Part shown: one piece after another, positions 43,159 through 51,923 of the stretch
How the letters are laid out: every line of letters begins with the position of its first letter
Numbering within the stretch: position 1 is the stretch's first letter
DNA from: Nocardia colli
GTDB taxonomy: Bacteria; Actinomycetota; Actinomycetes; Mycobacteriales; Mycobacteriaceae
DNA length: 64,000 nucleotides
Reading direction: 5' to 3'
Assembly (NCBI RefSeq): GCF_008704205.1
Contig: NZ_VXLC01000014.1
Span: 372,001-436,000, forward strand
The notes under the pieces: model-generated
Databases searched by the model: none
The model's input: the letters and a program-made list of their open reading frames with translations, nothing else
Told to the model about the DNA's origin: nothing
Program-made: the position numbers and the translations under genes

Positions 43159-44361
43159 ATGGCCGCAGGAACGGGGAATGGCATGGCGCGGGTTTTGGAT
43201 CGGATCGAGCAGTATGCGGACGAGATCCGGGCCGAGGGGGTGGTGGGCGACAAGCTGATGCGGTTGTCCGATACCTCGGCGGGGCGGTTGCGGGAGTCCG
43301 GTGCGATCCGGATGTTGCAACCGAAGAAGTACGGGGGGCTCGAGGTGCATCCGCGGGAATTCGCGGAGACGACCATGGCGGTGGGGGCGATGGATGGGGC
43401 CGCGGGGTGGGTGACCGGGATCGTGGGGGTGCATCCGTGGGAGTTGGCGTTTTTCGATGCGAAGGCGCAGGACGAGGTGTGGGGAGAGGATCCGGACACC
43501 TGGATGGCTTCGCCGTATGCGCCGATGGGGGTGGCGCGGCCGGTGGAGGGCGGGTATCTGCTCAGCGGGCGGTGGTCGTTTTCGTCGGGGACCGATCATT
43601 GCCGGTGGGTGATGATCGGGGCGGCGCTCGGGGACGAGCAGGGCAAACGGGTGATGCCGCCGCGGACGATGCATGTGCTGTTGCCGCGCAGCGATTACGA
43701 GATCGATCAGGACAGTTGGGATGTCGTCGGGTTGCGGGGGACCGGCAGCAAGGATCTGATCGTCAAGGACGCGTTCGTGCCTGCGTATCGGACGCTGGAT
43801 GCGGCGAAGGTGTTCGACGGTTCAGCGCCGAAAGCGGCGGGGCGCACGGAGACGCTCTACAACTTTCCGTTCTCGTGCATTTTCCCGCTCGGCATCACCT
43901 CGTCGCTGATCGGAATTGCCGAGGGCGCGTTGGCCTGTCATATCGCGGCGCAGAAATCGCGGGTGGCGATCACCGGCGTCCCGATCAAGGACGACCCGTA
44001 TGTGCTGTACGCGATCGGTGACGCCGCCGCGGAGATCGCGGCGTCGCGGGCGGCGATCCTGGAGACCGTGGATCGGTTCTGGGACATGGTCGACCGGGGC
44101 GCGGAGGTCGGTTTCGAACTGCGCGCGATCGGCCGGCGCACGCAGACCGCCGCCGCCTGGCGGGTCGTGCGGGCGGTGGACGAGATCTTCGCGCGCTCGG
44201 GCGGCGGTGCGTTGCAGATGAAGACACCGCTGCAACGGTTCTGGCGGGACGCGCACGCGGGCCTGTCGCACGCGATCCACGTGCCGGGCTCGATCTTCCA
44301 CTCCTCGGCCCTGACCCAGCTCGGCGGCGAACCGCAGGGAATCCACCGCGCGATGATCTGA
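43159..44361 (+). CDS. flavin-dependent monooxygenase, HsaA/acyl-CoA-dehydrogenase fold
   Basis: A 400-residue protein of the acyl-CoA dehydrogenase fold, class containing HsaA and related two-component hydroxylases: LRESGAIRMLQPKKYGGLEVHPREFAE at the N-terminus, GRWSFSSGTDHCRWV, WDVVGLRGTGSKDLIV and a C-terminal IFHSSALTQLGG. Such enzymes hydroxylate a phenolic substrate with reduced flavin from a partner reductase, which is not encoded nearby. The KstR box suggests a sterol-related substrate. ATG 43159 would be leaderless if transcription starts at the operator; ATG 43183 has GGGGA upstream. Confidence 0.87.
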   Translation: MAAGTGNGMARVLDRIEQYADEIRAEGVVGDKLMRLSDTSAGRLRESGAIRMLQPKKYGGLEVHPREFAETTMAVGAMDGAAGWVTGIVGVHPWELAFFDAKAQDEVWGEDPDTWMASPYAPMGVARPVEGGYLLSGRWSFSSGTDHCRWVMIGAALGDEQGKRVMPPRTMHVLLPRSDYEIDQDSWDVVGLRGTGSKDLIVKDAFVPAYRTLDAAKVFDGSAPKAAGRTETLYNFPFSCIFPLGITSSLIGIAEGALACHIAAQKSRVAITGVPIKDDPYVLYAIGDAAAEIAASRAAILETVDRFWDMVDRGAEVGFELRAIGRRTQTAAAWRVVRAVDEIFARSGGGALQMKTPLQRFWRDAHAGLSHAIHVPGSIFHSSALTQLGGEPQGIHRAMI

Positions 44362-44364
44362 CTC

Positions 44365-44817
44365 CTACCCGCCGTACAACTTCTTGGCGCGCTCCTGGAT
44401 CTCCTCGAGGGTCAGGTTTTCGACGCGGGTGCAGACGATCCAGACGTGGCCGAACGGATCGGTGAGGGTTCCGCTGCGGTCGCCGTAGAACAGGTCCTTG
44501 ACCGGACTGAATTGGCGGGCACCGAGTTCCAGCGCTCTGCCGAAGCTCTTGTCGACATCGGCGAGATAAAGCTTGAGGCCGACGGACGTTCCGGTCTGGA
44601 GCACAAGCGGATTGCCTTCGGTGGGTTCGGTGAGAACCAGCGACGAGTCGCCGATCTTCAACTCCGCGTGATCGATCCGCCCGCCCGGCGACTCCCCGAC
44701 ATAGATCTCGACCGCCTCGAACGCGTCCTTGTAGAACTGGATGGCGGCTCGCGCATCCGCGACGGCCAGATACGCGGTCAGACTGTGCTGCCCAGCGGGA
44801 ATCGGATCAACTGCCAC
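44365..44817 (-). CDS. VOC (glyoxalase/bleomycin-resistance fold) protein, PhnB-like
   Basis: A 150-residue protein of the vicinal-oxygen-chelate fold: LTAYLAVADARAAIQFYKDAFEAVEIY, then IDHAELKIGDSSLVL and GDRSGTLTDPFGHVWIV, the order seen in PhnB-like members. Function is not assignable. Start GTG 44817 is chosen because AAGGAG lies eight bases upstream. It sits tail to tail with the monooxygenase and 46 bases after a second VOC gene. Confidence 0.85.
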   Translation of the reverse strand: MAVDPIPAGQHSLTAYLAVADARAAIQFYKDAFEAVEIYVGESPGGRIDHAELKIGDSSLVLTEPTEGNPLVLQTGTSVGLKLYLADVDKSFGRALELGARQFSPVKDLFYGDRSGTLTDPFGHVWIVCTRVENLTLEEIQERAKKLYGG

Positions 44818-44863
44818 AGGGGGTCTCCTTCTCGGCTCGTTCAACCTGGCCATGCCTGGCCGG

Positions 44864-45262
44864 CTAGCGGATGACTTCGGCGAGGCCGAGCATGTTGCCC
44901 TCGCTGTCGCGGAACCAGGCGGCCCGCTCGCCACGTCCCTTGCTGGGATAGTTGCCCTCGACGTCCATGATGCCGTTCACGGCGCCGTCGTACTCCTCGA
45001 AGACGACGCCGCGCGCGCGAAGGCCGGCCACCGCGGACTCGATATCGTCTACGTAGAAACCCATCTGGGTGAACGAACCATCGGCCGCGCCCGCCGAGGA
45101 GAACAGGCAGAAGACACCCGTCTCGCTCTCGTAACGGAGGCCGCCTTCGCGCTCCTCGACGGGTTCGAGCCCGAGCTTCTCGGCATACCAGCGGCGCGCC
45201 CTGGCCAGATCCTGGGTGGGGATGCGGGCTTCGAACCGGGCGTTGGTCAGCATGCCCGCCAT
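44864..45262 (-). CDS. VOC-fold protein
   Basis: A protein of about 132 residues with FEARIPTQDLARARRWYAEKLGL, MGFYVDDIESAVAGLRARG and WFRDSEGNMLGLAEV, typical of a glyoxalase-superfamily monomer with two beta-alpha-beta modules. It has the histidine-poor metal site common in this group, so enzymatic activity is uncertain. ATG 45262 or 45253. It is divergent from the P-loop gene and probably co-transcribed with the next VOC gene. Confidence 0.82.
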   Translation of the reverse strand: MAGMLTNARFEARIPTQDLARARRWYAEKLGLEPVEEREGGLRYESETGVFCLFSSAGAADGSFTQMGFYVDDIESAVAGLRARGVVFEEYDGAVNGIMDVEGNYPSKGRGERAAWFRDSEGNMLGLAEVIR

Positions 45263-45341
45263 AGTAGGTACCGCGCGCCGGGTCCGTTGGAACGCAGCCG
45301 CTTCGGTGCTCAGCTGACATTCGCTTGCACCGGGTGCAATC

Positions 45342-45878
45342 ATGATCGCCATGACACCTTCGGTCTACCTCATCTCCGGCATTCAGGCGGCCGGGAAGTC
45401 GACGGTGGCGCAGGCGCTGGCCGAGCGGTTGCCGCGGTCGGCGCATGTGCGCGGGGATACGTTCCGGCGGTTCGTGGTCGGGGGCCGCGAGGAGATGAGC
45501 CGGGAGCCGTCGCAGGAGGCGCTGCGGCAGCTGGCGTTGCGGCATCGGCTGGCCGCGAACGCCGCCGATGCCTATGCGGCGGAGGGGTTTACGACGGTTC
45601 TCCAGGACACCGTGCTCGGCGAGTTGTTGCAGTACACCATCGATCAGATCGCGACCCGGCCGCTGTATGTGGTGGTGCTCGCGCCGCGGCCGGAAGTCGT
45701 CGCGGCGCGGGAGGCGGCGCGGAACAAGTCCGCCTACGGCACGTTCACCGTCGCCGAGCTGGACGCGGATCTGTGGCAGAGCACCCCGCGCATCGGATTG
45801 TGGCTCGACACTTCGTATCTCACCGTGCGGCAGACCGTCGACGAGATACTGACCCGCGCGGAGCCACTGACCCAGTGA
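45342..45878 (+). CDS. P-loop kinase-like protein
   Basis: A 178-residue protein with an N-terminal Walker A (SGIQAAGKST). HVRGDTFRRFVVGG has the substrate-side residues of small kinases and phosphotransferases such as chloramphenicol phosphotransferase-like proteins. No antitoxin partner is nearby, so a zeta-toxin role is not supported. ATG 45342, or the fourth residue at 45351. The gene is divergent from the VOC pair. Confidence 0.82.
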   Translation: MIAMTPSVYLISGIQAAGKSTVAQALAERLPRSAHVRGDTFRRFVVGGREEMSREPSQEALRQLALRHRLAANAADAYAAEGFTTVLQDTVLGELLQYTIDQIATRPLYVVVLAPRPEVVAAREAARNKSAYGTFTVAELDADLWQSTPRIGLWLDTSYLTVRQTVDEILTRAEPLTQ

Positions 45879-45932
45879 CCCCGCGCGGATCTCCCGGCCG
45901 TTCAGTGGTGATGCGCCACCGGCAGGAACTTG

Positions 45933-47441
45933 CTATGGCACGAGCGGCTGTGGCGGGCTGAGCGGGGCGAGCGGCTCGGTGGCCGGTCCTTCGAGGAGGG
46001 TGCCGTCGGCGGCGAAACGGGAACCGTGCAGCGGGCAGTCCCAGGAGCGTTCGGCATCGTTCCAGCGGACGATGCCGTAGAGGTGCGGGCAGACGGCGGA
46101 CACTTCGGTGGTGGTGCCGTCGACCGTGCTGGTCGCGGTGGGGCGCAGGCCATGTCGCTGCACGGTGCCGCATCCTTCCGCGGGGATCTGGGCGGCGGAG
46201 TGGGTGGCCATGCGCAGCCAGCCGGTCGTGAGCCGTTGGGCGACAGCGCTGTTCGAGAGGGCGGCGGACGGCAGCGCCTTCAGCTCGTCCGGCCGCCAAC
46301 TGGCCAGTGCGCCCGCCCAATTCGGCGACTTGCCGGTGATGCGCCCGGCCAGCGCCAAGGCGGCGGCGACACCGTTGGTGAGGCCCCATTTCGCGTATCC
46401 GGTGCCGAGCAGGATGTTGTTCTGCCCGGGCAGCAGCGGGCCGGCGTAGGGGAGTTCGCCGACCGGCGAGTAGTCCTGCGCCGACCACTCCTGCATGAGT
46501 TCGGCTGTGGGGAACCAGGTTTGCGCCCAGCTCAGCAGCTCGTCGGCCTTCTTGCGCTCCGATCGGGTGCGCCCGACGACGTGCCCGTTGCCGCCGACGA
46601 GCAGCACGTCGCCGTCCGGCGTCGGCGCGTAGCGCAGCGAACGGGTGGGCTGCCCCGCGCTGAGGTACATGTCGCGCGGCATCGGCTCGTCCAGCCGGAA
46701 GGCGGCCAGGTAGGAGCGCTGGGCGGTGAGCCGGGCGAAGAACCCGCCGCGATCGAGTATCGGTGTGCCCGTGGCCACGATGACGGTGCCGGCGCCGAGA
46801 TCGCCGTGGTCGGTTTCGACGGTGAGGTCGCCGTTCAGCCCGCCGCGCACCCCGCGCACCATGGTCGACTCGTAGATCGGCGCCGCGTGCGATTCGACCT
46901 CGACGGCGAGCGCGGCCAAGACGGCCATCGGGTCGAGTTGCGCCTGATCGGCCAATCGCACGGCGCCGAAGGCGGGAAACGGCACGTCCAGCTCGTCGAC
47001 GAGTTCGGTGGGTAATCCCGCCGCCTGTGTCGCGTCGAATTCCGCACGCACCTTTCCGATTTCGGCTCTCGATTGCGCGTAGGTGAGCGCGGCCGCGTGC
47101 TGCACCGCGACCCCGTGCTCCGCGCAGAACCGCAATAACCATTGCTGCGCTTCGCGATTCGCCGCGACATAATCGCGCAGCACACCGGCACTGTGCCGCC
47201 GCCGGATCTGCTGGGCCCGAGTTCCTTGCAGCAGACTGACTTTTCCGGTCGTGGCGCCGGTGGTGCCCGCGCCGACCCGCCGGCCTTCGACCACCGCGAC
47301 TTCGACGCCACTCTCGGCCAAGAGCAACGCGGTCACCAAACCGGTGAGACCGCCGCCGATCACGACGGTGTCGAAGCGCGATCCTGGCGTTAATCGCAGA
47401 CGTGCCGGGACCTCTGCGTCGTTCAACCATAGTGACGTCAT
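45933..47441 (-). CDS. FAD-dependent oxidoreductase with C-terminal Rieske domain
   Basis: A 502-residue protein. The N-terminal FAD site is VVIGGGLTGLVTALLLAESG, the DAO-type oxidase core continues through GTGYAKWGLTNG, and the C-terminus has a Rieske 2Fe-2S cluster (C-P-H in CPHLYGI and C-P-L-H in DCPLHGSRF). The combination is found in a family of uncharacterised cytoplasmic oxidoreductases. ATG 47441 is chosen because the family N-terminus (MTSLWLND) starts there; the in-frame extension lacks conservation. It is divergent from the P1 peptidase. Confidence 0.9.
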   Translation of the reverse strand: MTSLWLNDAEVPARLRLTPGSRFDTVVIGGGLTGLVTALLLAESGVEVAVVEGRRVGAGTTGATTGKVSLLQGTRAQQIRRRHSAGVLRDYVAANREAQQWLLRFCAEHGVAVQHAAALTYAQSRAEIGKVRAEFDATQAAGLPTELVDELDVPFPAFGAVRLADQAQLDPMAVLAALAVEVESHAAPIYESTMVRGVRGGLNGDLTVETDHGDLGAGTVIVATGTPILDRGGFFARLTAQRSYLAAFRLDEPMPRDMYLSAGQPTRSLRYAPTPDGDVLLVGGNGHVVGRTRSERKKADELLSWAQTWFPTAELMQEWSAQDYSPVGELPYAGPLLPGQNNILLGTGYAKWGLTNGVAAALALAGRITGKSPNWAGALASWRPDELKALPSAALSNSAVAQRLTTGWLRMATHSAAQIPAEGCGTVQRHGLRPTATSTVDGTTTEVSAVCPHLYGIVRWNDAERSWDCPLHGSRFAADGTLLEGPATEPLAPLSPPQPLVP

Positions 47442-47557
47442 AACCCCGGCATAGCCGGTGTACCGATCGGCAAACCCGCCGGTTGTTGTACGGAAATCGG
47501 GCCGCCGGACCGGAAAGTTACCGAGCGAAAGGTCGTTTCCTTGCCTAAGATCATCCC

Positions 47558-48631
47558 ATGAATGTGCGCGCAAGGGAGTATGGGCTGCAATTCCCTGGAG
47601 CCACCGCGGAATTGAATGCGATTACCGACGTTCCCGGGGTCGAGGTCGGCTACACCACCCTCATCCGCGGCGACGACGTACGCACCGGCGTCACGGCGAT
47701 CCTGCCGCGCGGACGCGAGCGGGTGTTCACTCCCTGTGCGGCGGGCTGGTATTCGCTCAACGGCAACGGCGAGATGACCGGAACCACCTGGCTCACCGAA
47801 ACCGGCTCGCTGGCGCTGCCCGTGCTCGTCACCAATACGCACGCGGTCGGTACCTGCCATCGCGGGATCATCGACTGGCTGGTCGGCGCGTTCCCCGAGC
47901 TGCCGGACGACTGGGCGCTGCCGGTCGTCGCGGAGACCTGGGACGGATATCTCAACGACATCAACGGATCTCACGTCACGTCCGCGGACGCGGTCGCCGC
48001 GATCGACGCCGCGACGGGTGGCCGGATCGCCGAGGGCAGCGTCGGCGGCGGCACCGGAATGAACTGCTACGGCTTCAAGGGCGGCAGCGGAACCGCTTCG
48101 CGCCGAGTCGATTACGGCAGCGACAGCTATACCGTCGGCGCTTTCGTGCAGGCGAATTTCGGCTCCCGCAAGGAACTGACGATCCGCGGCGTCCCGCTCG
48201 GCACCCTGCTCGCCGAGGATGATCCGCTGGGCGAGTGGGCCGCACCGGCGGGCTCCGGCTCGGTCATCGTGGTCATCGCGACCGACGCGCCGCTGCTGCC
48301 CGGGCAATTGACCGCCATGACCCGCCGGGTGCCGCTCGGCCTGGCCCGCACCGGAACCAGCGGCTCGCACTTCTCCGGCGACATCTTCCTCGCCTTCTCC
48401 ACCGCCAACGAGGGCGCGCTCACCAGCTACTTCCCGAACGGTGAAACCCCTTACGAGCAGCTGACTTTCATCCCGTGGGGTCAGCTCAACCCGTTCTACG
48501 ACGCGGTCGTCCAGGTGGTGGAGGAAGCGGTGGTCAACGTGTTGTTCGCCGGTGAGACGATGATCGGCCGCAACGGCCATCGCTCACCGGCGCTGCCGGT
48601 GGACCGGGTGGCGGAGGTGCTCACCAGGTAG
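47558..48631 (+). CDS. P1 family peptidase (DmpA/BapA-type N-terminal nucleophile aminopeptidase)
   Basis: A 357-residue precursor. GTTWLTETGSLALPVLVTNTHAVG, GSVGGGTGMNCYGFKGGSGTASR and GSGSVIVVIATDAPLLPGQL are the family blocks. These enzymes cut themselves into two chains, and the new N-terminal Ser (probably in SVIVVIATDAPL) is the nucleophile. They remove N-terminal D- or beta-amino acids from short peptides. Its stop overlaps the convergent hemerythrin-like gene by 11 bases. Confidence 0.9.
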   Translation: MNVRAREYGLQFPGATAELNAITDVPGVEVGYTTLIRGDDVRTGVTAILPRGRERVFTPCAAGWYSLNGNGEMTGTTWLTETGSLALPVLVTNTHAVGTCHRGIIDWLVGAFPELPDDWALPVVAETWDGYLNDINGSHVTSADAVAAIDAATGGRIAEGSVGGGTGMNCYGFKGGSGTASRRVDYGSDSYTVGAFVQANFGSRKELTIRGVPLGTLLAEDDPLGEWAAPAGSGSVIVVIATDAPLLPGQLTAMTRRVPLGLARTGTSGSHFSGDIFLAFSTANEGALTSYFPNGETPYEQLTFIPWGQLNPFYDAVVQVVEEAVVNVLFAGETMIGRNGHRSPALPVDRVAEVLTR

Positions 48632-48830
48632 CGGCGGTCTCCCGCCGGAAGTCACCCTGGATCAGTTCCGCCTCGGTGGCCTCGTGCACGGCAAGCCAGC
48701 GCCCGAACTCCTCGAACGACTCCCTGCGCTCCGGTCCCGCGGTGGATTGCAGGTCGTCGAGCAGTTCGCGCATCCGATTGTGTTGCAGAACAAGGAGTTC
48801 CACGATGTTTCGCTGATGACGAGTAGTCAT
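48621..48830 (-). CDS. short hemerythrin-like (HHE) protein, apparently truncated
   Basis: A 69-residue protein. NIVELLVLQHNRMRELLDDL and FGRWLAVHEATEAELI match the first two helices of an HHE cation-binding protein, including His residues for the di-iron site. The family is normally about 180 residues with two further helices; this frame stops after GDFRRETAATW. Either it is a real half-length form that must dimerise, or the gene lost its 3' half. It is the last gene of the UsfY-led operon, nine bases after the preceding one. Confidence 0.65.
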   Translation of the reverse strand: MTTRHQRNIVELLVLQHNRMRELLDDLQSTAGPERRESFEEFGRWLAVHEATEAELIQGDFRRETAATW

Positions 48831-48838
48831 GTCTTCGC

Positions 48839-49156
48839 CTACTTCGGGACCAGGATTCCGGTCAGATCGGCCTTGTTGATCGGGGTGTCCGGGTTCGCCT
48901 GCGCCGCGCACATCAGCTTGATCGACGCGATCGCCGCGTCCACGGTCCGATCCTGGGTGGGCGGCGCGTCGCCGTTGCGTTCCTGCTCGAGGAACTTGGT
49001 CACGGTGATCCGCTGCTTGTCCGGGTCCTGGGCGGAGAACTCGTTGCACGGCGTGTTGCCGCCCTTGTTGACCAGCTTTTCCGGCTCGTCGCCGCAGCCG
49101 CCGACGAAGAACGCCGCGGCGATCACGAACACGAAGAACTTGGCGGTCTTGAACAT
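48839..49156 (-). CDS. small lipoprotein
   Basis: A 105-residue lipoprotein: hydrophobic start (FFVFVIAAAFFVGGC) with a lipobox, then a domain with two cysteines (NTPCNEF and LMCAAQ) that would form a disulphide. The spacing, with QRITVTKFLEQERNG between, is reminiscent of HdeA-type acid-stress proteins, but I cannot confirm that. It lies four bases after the preceding lipoprotein gene and is co-transcribed. Confidence 0.75.
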   Translation of the reverse strand: MFKTAKFFVFVIAAAFFVGGCGDEPEKLVNKGGNTPCNEFSAQDPDKQRITVTKFLEQERNGDAPPTQDRTVDAAIASIKLMCAAQANPDTPINKADLTGILVPK

Positions 49157-49160
49157 TGAA

Positions 49161-49622
49161 TCAGCCTCCGAATCCGACTAGAGCACTGGCGAGATCTGAC
49201 GTGTCGAGCGCCTCGAGCGCCTGCCGGCGCACATCGGGGCAGTTCTGCGTGGTGATCTGGTCGACGACGCCGCGGTCTCTGAGCACGGTGTCGTTGAGTC
49301 CGCCGTTGCGGGCCGCCCAGTTGTGCACGGTCCCGTTGAACGCCACCCGGCCCAGGGCCGCGCCCTCGGTGCGCCACTTGTCCAGATCCGGGCGCATCAT
49401 GTCGCACAGCTGTTTCGCCGCGGCGCTGGAGATCTGGCCGTCAGGGTTGGGTACCTGCGCCGTCGTCGACGGCATGGAGAACAGGACCGTGGTGTTGGAC
49501 CCGGTGGCCGGGGCCGCCGGGTCCTTGTCATCGGCAGAACAGGCGGCGACCAGCGGGGCGGCGGCGAGCGCGCCGGCGATCAGCAGCGCGCGCAGCACCG
49601 GCCGATGGCGATCTCGGGTCAT
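49161..49622 (-). CDS. secreted lipoprotein of unknown function
   Basis: A 153-residue protein with a twin-Arg-poor signal peptide and lipobox (LVAAC). The mature part carries two cysteines (QLCDMM and QNCPDV) in a small helical domain and a Pro/Thr-rich linker after the lipid anchor. The family is not recognised. It starts one base after the usfY-like stop, so it shares that gene's promoter. Confidence 0.75.
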   Translation of the reverse strand: MTRDRHRPVLRALLIAGALAAAPLVAACSADDKDPAAPATGSNTTVLFSMPSTTAQVPNPDGQISSAAAKQLCDMMRPDLDKWRTEGAALGRVAFNGTVHNWAARNGGLNDTVLRDRGVVDQITTQNCPDVRRQALEALDTSDLASALVGFGG

Positions 49623-49623
49623 C

Positions 49624-49965
49624 TCAATGACCTGCCTGATCGGTGAGGCTCAAGCCCTCACGGTTCTTCAGCCGACGATGCTCGAGCACGACCAGGAGCA
49701 CGCCGACGACGATCAACGCCACGGTCGCGATCGCGCCGATGATCGCCCAGCCACCGAAGCCGTATCCGGCCGCGGTGAGTGTCAGGCCGAGACCGACCAG
49801 GCCGAGCGCGACCAGAATGATGCCCGGCCAGTTGCGCGCGTCCTCGATGGATTCACCGACATGGGCCCGCGAGGTCCGGGTGTAGTCCGGAAAATTGTCG
49901 TCGGGGTCGCCGTGGTGCTCGGCACCGCTGTGTCCCGTGGTCGATTCATTCGGTCCGGGAAGCAT
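49624..49965 (-). CDS. usfY: UsfY-like small membrane protein
   Basis: A 113-residue protein. The block TRTSRAHVGESIEDARNWPG is followed by two TM helices (IILVALGLVGLGLTLTAAGY; IIGAIATVALIVVGVLLVVL) and EHRRLKN. I recall the same order of GES, WPG, two helices and FEHRR in mycobacterial UsfY, encoded next to rsbW-sigF. Function unknown, associated with SigF stress response. AAAGGA precedes ATG 49965. A GATTG-N14-GGGTAT promoter lies about 50 bases upstream. Confidence 0.72.
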   Translation of the reverse strand: MLPGPNESTTGHSGAEHHGDPDDNFPDYTRTSRAHVGESIEDARNWPGIILVALGLVGLGLTLTAAGYGFGGWAIIGAIATVALIVVGVLLVVLEHRRLKNREGLSLTDQAGH

Positions 49966-50011
49966 AGGGATCCTTTCTGGTCCAACCACCGAAACGGGGG
50001 CATTCGATCGC

Positions 50012-50036
50012 ATACCCGGGCCGCGGCGGCTCAATC
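50012..50036 (-). promoter_or_regulatory. sigmaF/sigmaB-type promoter for the usfY operon
   Basis: Read on the minus strand: GATTG (50036-50032), 14-bp spacer, GGGTAT (50017-50012). This fits the GNNT-N14-16-GGGTAY form known for Streptomyces sigmaB and close mycobacterial SigF promoters. The -35 element overlaps the stop of the glycosyltransferase gene. Confidence 0.55.
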
Positions 50037-51005
50037 GGTGGCGCGCAGCACCTGTTCGGTGGCCGAGACGATGGCGATGTCCGGAATGGCGTCGAGGCCG
50101 TGCCGTCCGCAGGGCGCGCTCTGATCGCCGAGCACGATGGTGGGCACGCCGTAGGGCGCCCAGCGCCGGGCCGGGACGACCGGCGCGAACAGCGAGACGA
50201 CGGGCGTCGCGACCGCCGCGGCCAGCGGGGCGGCGCCGGTGTTCGGCGCGACCACCGCGTCGGCGTCGCGCAGCACGGCGGCGAAGCAGGCCAGGTCGGT
50301 GGCCCCGCCGAGGTCGCGGGCGTGCCCGTCGGCGACCGCGTCGGTGAGCGCCCGCTCGGCCACGCTGCCGGTGACCACCACCCGGTGACCGGCGTCGGCC
50401 AGCGCGGCGGCGACCTGCCTGCTGCGCGGCGCGGACATGCGCCGGCTCGGCTCGGCGGCGCCGGGATGCAGCACGACATAGCCTGGGCCGCCGGTCAATT
50501 CGGCGACCTCGGGGAGATCCCGGCGGACCCGCAGGCGCGGCGCGACGGGCGGATAACCGGCCGCCACGGCCAGTGACAACGCCCGAATCTGTTCCGGCAT
50601 ATCGTCGTTCACGCGATGCCGGACATCGAGCAGCGCGCCGGCCTCGTCGGTGGTGATCGCGCTGATCCGCGGCACGCCCGCCATCCGGAGCAACATGGCC
50701 AACGGCAGCGGGGATTGGTGCGCCGAGGTGCTGATGATCGCCTCGTCCGGCTCGAGCATCCGCACGCACTCGACCAGGGCACGGACCGCCGCGCTGGTCA
50801 GCGGGGGCGGATCGGCTTCGACCCAGGCCGCCTCGAATTGCAGCACCCGGTCCACGCCGGGGAGCAGCGCCGCGGCGGAACTGCCGCGCGGTCCGGCGAG
50901 GAAGGTGACCGTCTCGGCGCGGCGGGCTACCGAGCGCACGGCGGGGCCGGCGAGCAGGACATCACCCGCGCTGTCCAAGCGGGCTACCAGCACATGGCCG
51001 GTCAT
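50031..51005 (-). CDS. glycosyltransferase family 9 (heptosyltransferase-like)
   Basis: A 324-residue GT-B enzyme: VLVARLDSAGDVLLAGPAVRSV at the N-terminus, YVVLHPGAAEPSRRM and DLGGATDLACFAAVLRDADAVVAPNTGAAPLAAA at the nucleotide-sugar site, all family 9 hallmarks. It transfers a sugar from a nucleotide donor to an envelope acceptor. A family-4 glycosyltransferase is encoded at 52517; actinobacteria lack LPS, so the acceptor may be a cell-wall glycan or glycolipid. Confidence 0.88.
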   Translation of the reverse strand: MTGHVLVARLDSAGDVLLAGPAVRSVARRAETVTFLAGPRGSSAAALLPGVDRVLQFEAAWVEADPPPLTSAAVRALVECVRMLEPDEAIISTSAHQSPLPLAMLLRMAGVPRISAITTDEAGALLDVRHRVNDDMPEQIRALSLAVAAGYPPVAPRLRVRRDLPEVAELTGGPGYVVLHPGAAEPSRRMSAPRSRQVAAALADAGHRVVVTGSVAERALTDAVADGHARDLGGATDLACFAAVLRDADAVVAPNTGAAPLAAAVATPVVSLFAPVVPARRWAPYGVPTIVLGDQSAPCGRHGLDAIPDIAIVSATEQVLRATD

Positions 51006-51139
51006 CGGGCAGGCAACGTTCGGTGCGCGGCGAGGGTGCGCGGCCAGGCCGCCCCGGTAGGTTCAGTCGTCGGAGCATCCATAGCGGGCGGGTGCCCGTG
51101 TCGCGAAATCCGAAACGTGCACTCTCCATCATTGGCGGA

Positions 51140-51859
51140 TCAGGCGGCGGCGGGCTGCAATTCGTAGACTCGGTACGCGGCCTGGATGACGGGCTGGGCG
51201 ACATTGCGGACCGGGACGCCGCCCGGGGTCGTCCCGTGCTCGCTGCCCGAGTGCGCGTGCCCGTGCACCGCCAGGTCGGCGCCGAACTCGTCGATCGCCT
51301 CGCCGAGCAGGTAGGAGCCGAGGAACGGGTAGAGCTCGGCCGGCTCGCCGAGCAGGGTGTCGGTGACGGGGGAGTAGTGGGTGAGCGCGATGGTGACGTC
51401 GGTGGACAGTTCGGCCAGCGCGGAACCCAGCGATGCCGCCAGATCCATTGTGTGTCCGGCGAATTCGCGCATCAGGCGTTCGCCGAAGACGCCCGCGCAC
51501 CGACCCTCGAAGCCGCCGCCGAAACCCTTGGTGCCGGCCACTCCGAGGGTTCGGCCGTTGATCTCGAGCGTGACCGAGGTGCCCTCCAGGACGGTGATGC
51601 CGTGATCGGTCAGGAGTTTCGCGATATCGACGTCGATGTCGTGGTGATGATCGTGGTTGCCGAGCACCGCGACCACCGGCACGCCGAGATCGCTGAATTC
51701 GGCCGCCACCACGTGTGCCTCGTCCAGGGTGCCGTGGTTGGTCAGGTCGCCCGCCAGTAGCAGCGCGTCCGCCCGCTCGGGCAGTTCGCGCAGCTCCGGC
51801 CGCAACTGACCGGTGGACTCGGTACCGAAATGGACATCGCCGATCGCCGCGATCCGCAT
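51140..51859 (-). CDS. calcineurin-like metallophosphoesterase
   Basis: A 239-residue protein with all metal motifs: GDVH (D8, H10), AGDLTN (D38), GNHDH (N68, H69), a later TH and GHAH near the C-terminus. It hydrolyses a phosphoester with two metal ions; substrate unknown (cyclic nucleotide, nucleotide or protein). It is divergent from the DUF6328 gene, and a shared two-sided GGGTAT promoter lies between. Confidence 0.9.
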   Translation of the reverse strand: MRIAAIGDVHFGTESTGQLRPELRELPERADALLLAGDLTNHGTLDEAHVVAAEFSDLGVPVVAVLGNHDHHHDIDVDIAKLLTDHGITVLEGTSVTLEINGRTLGVAGTKGFGGGFEGRCAGVFGERLMREFAGHTMDLAASLGSALAELSTDVTIALTHYSPVTDTLLGEPAELYPFLGSYLLGEAIDEFGADLAVHGHAHSGSEHGTTPGGVPVRNVAQPVIQAAYRVYELQPAAA

Positions 51860-51923
51860 GAGGCTTCAACTCTCTCCGTTTTCGATGGGACTGGACGCCT
51901 GCGTCCGGGCACGCACTGCGGTG

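Noticed and set aside
45342..45878. Zeta-toxin of a toxin-antitoxin pair
   Set aside because: Only the P-loop is shared; there is no small antitoxin gene next to it and the upstream gene is a divergent VOC protein.
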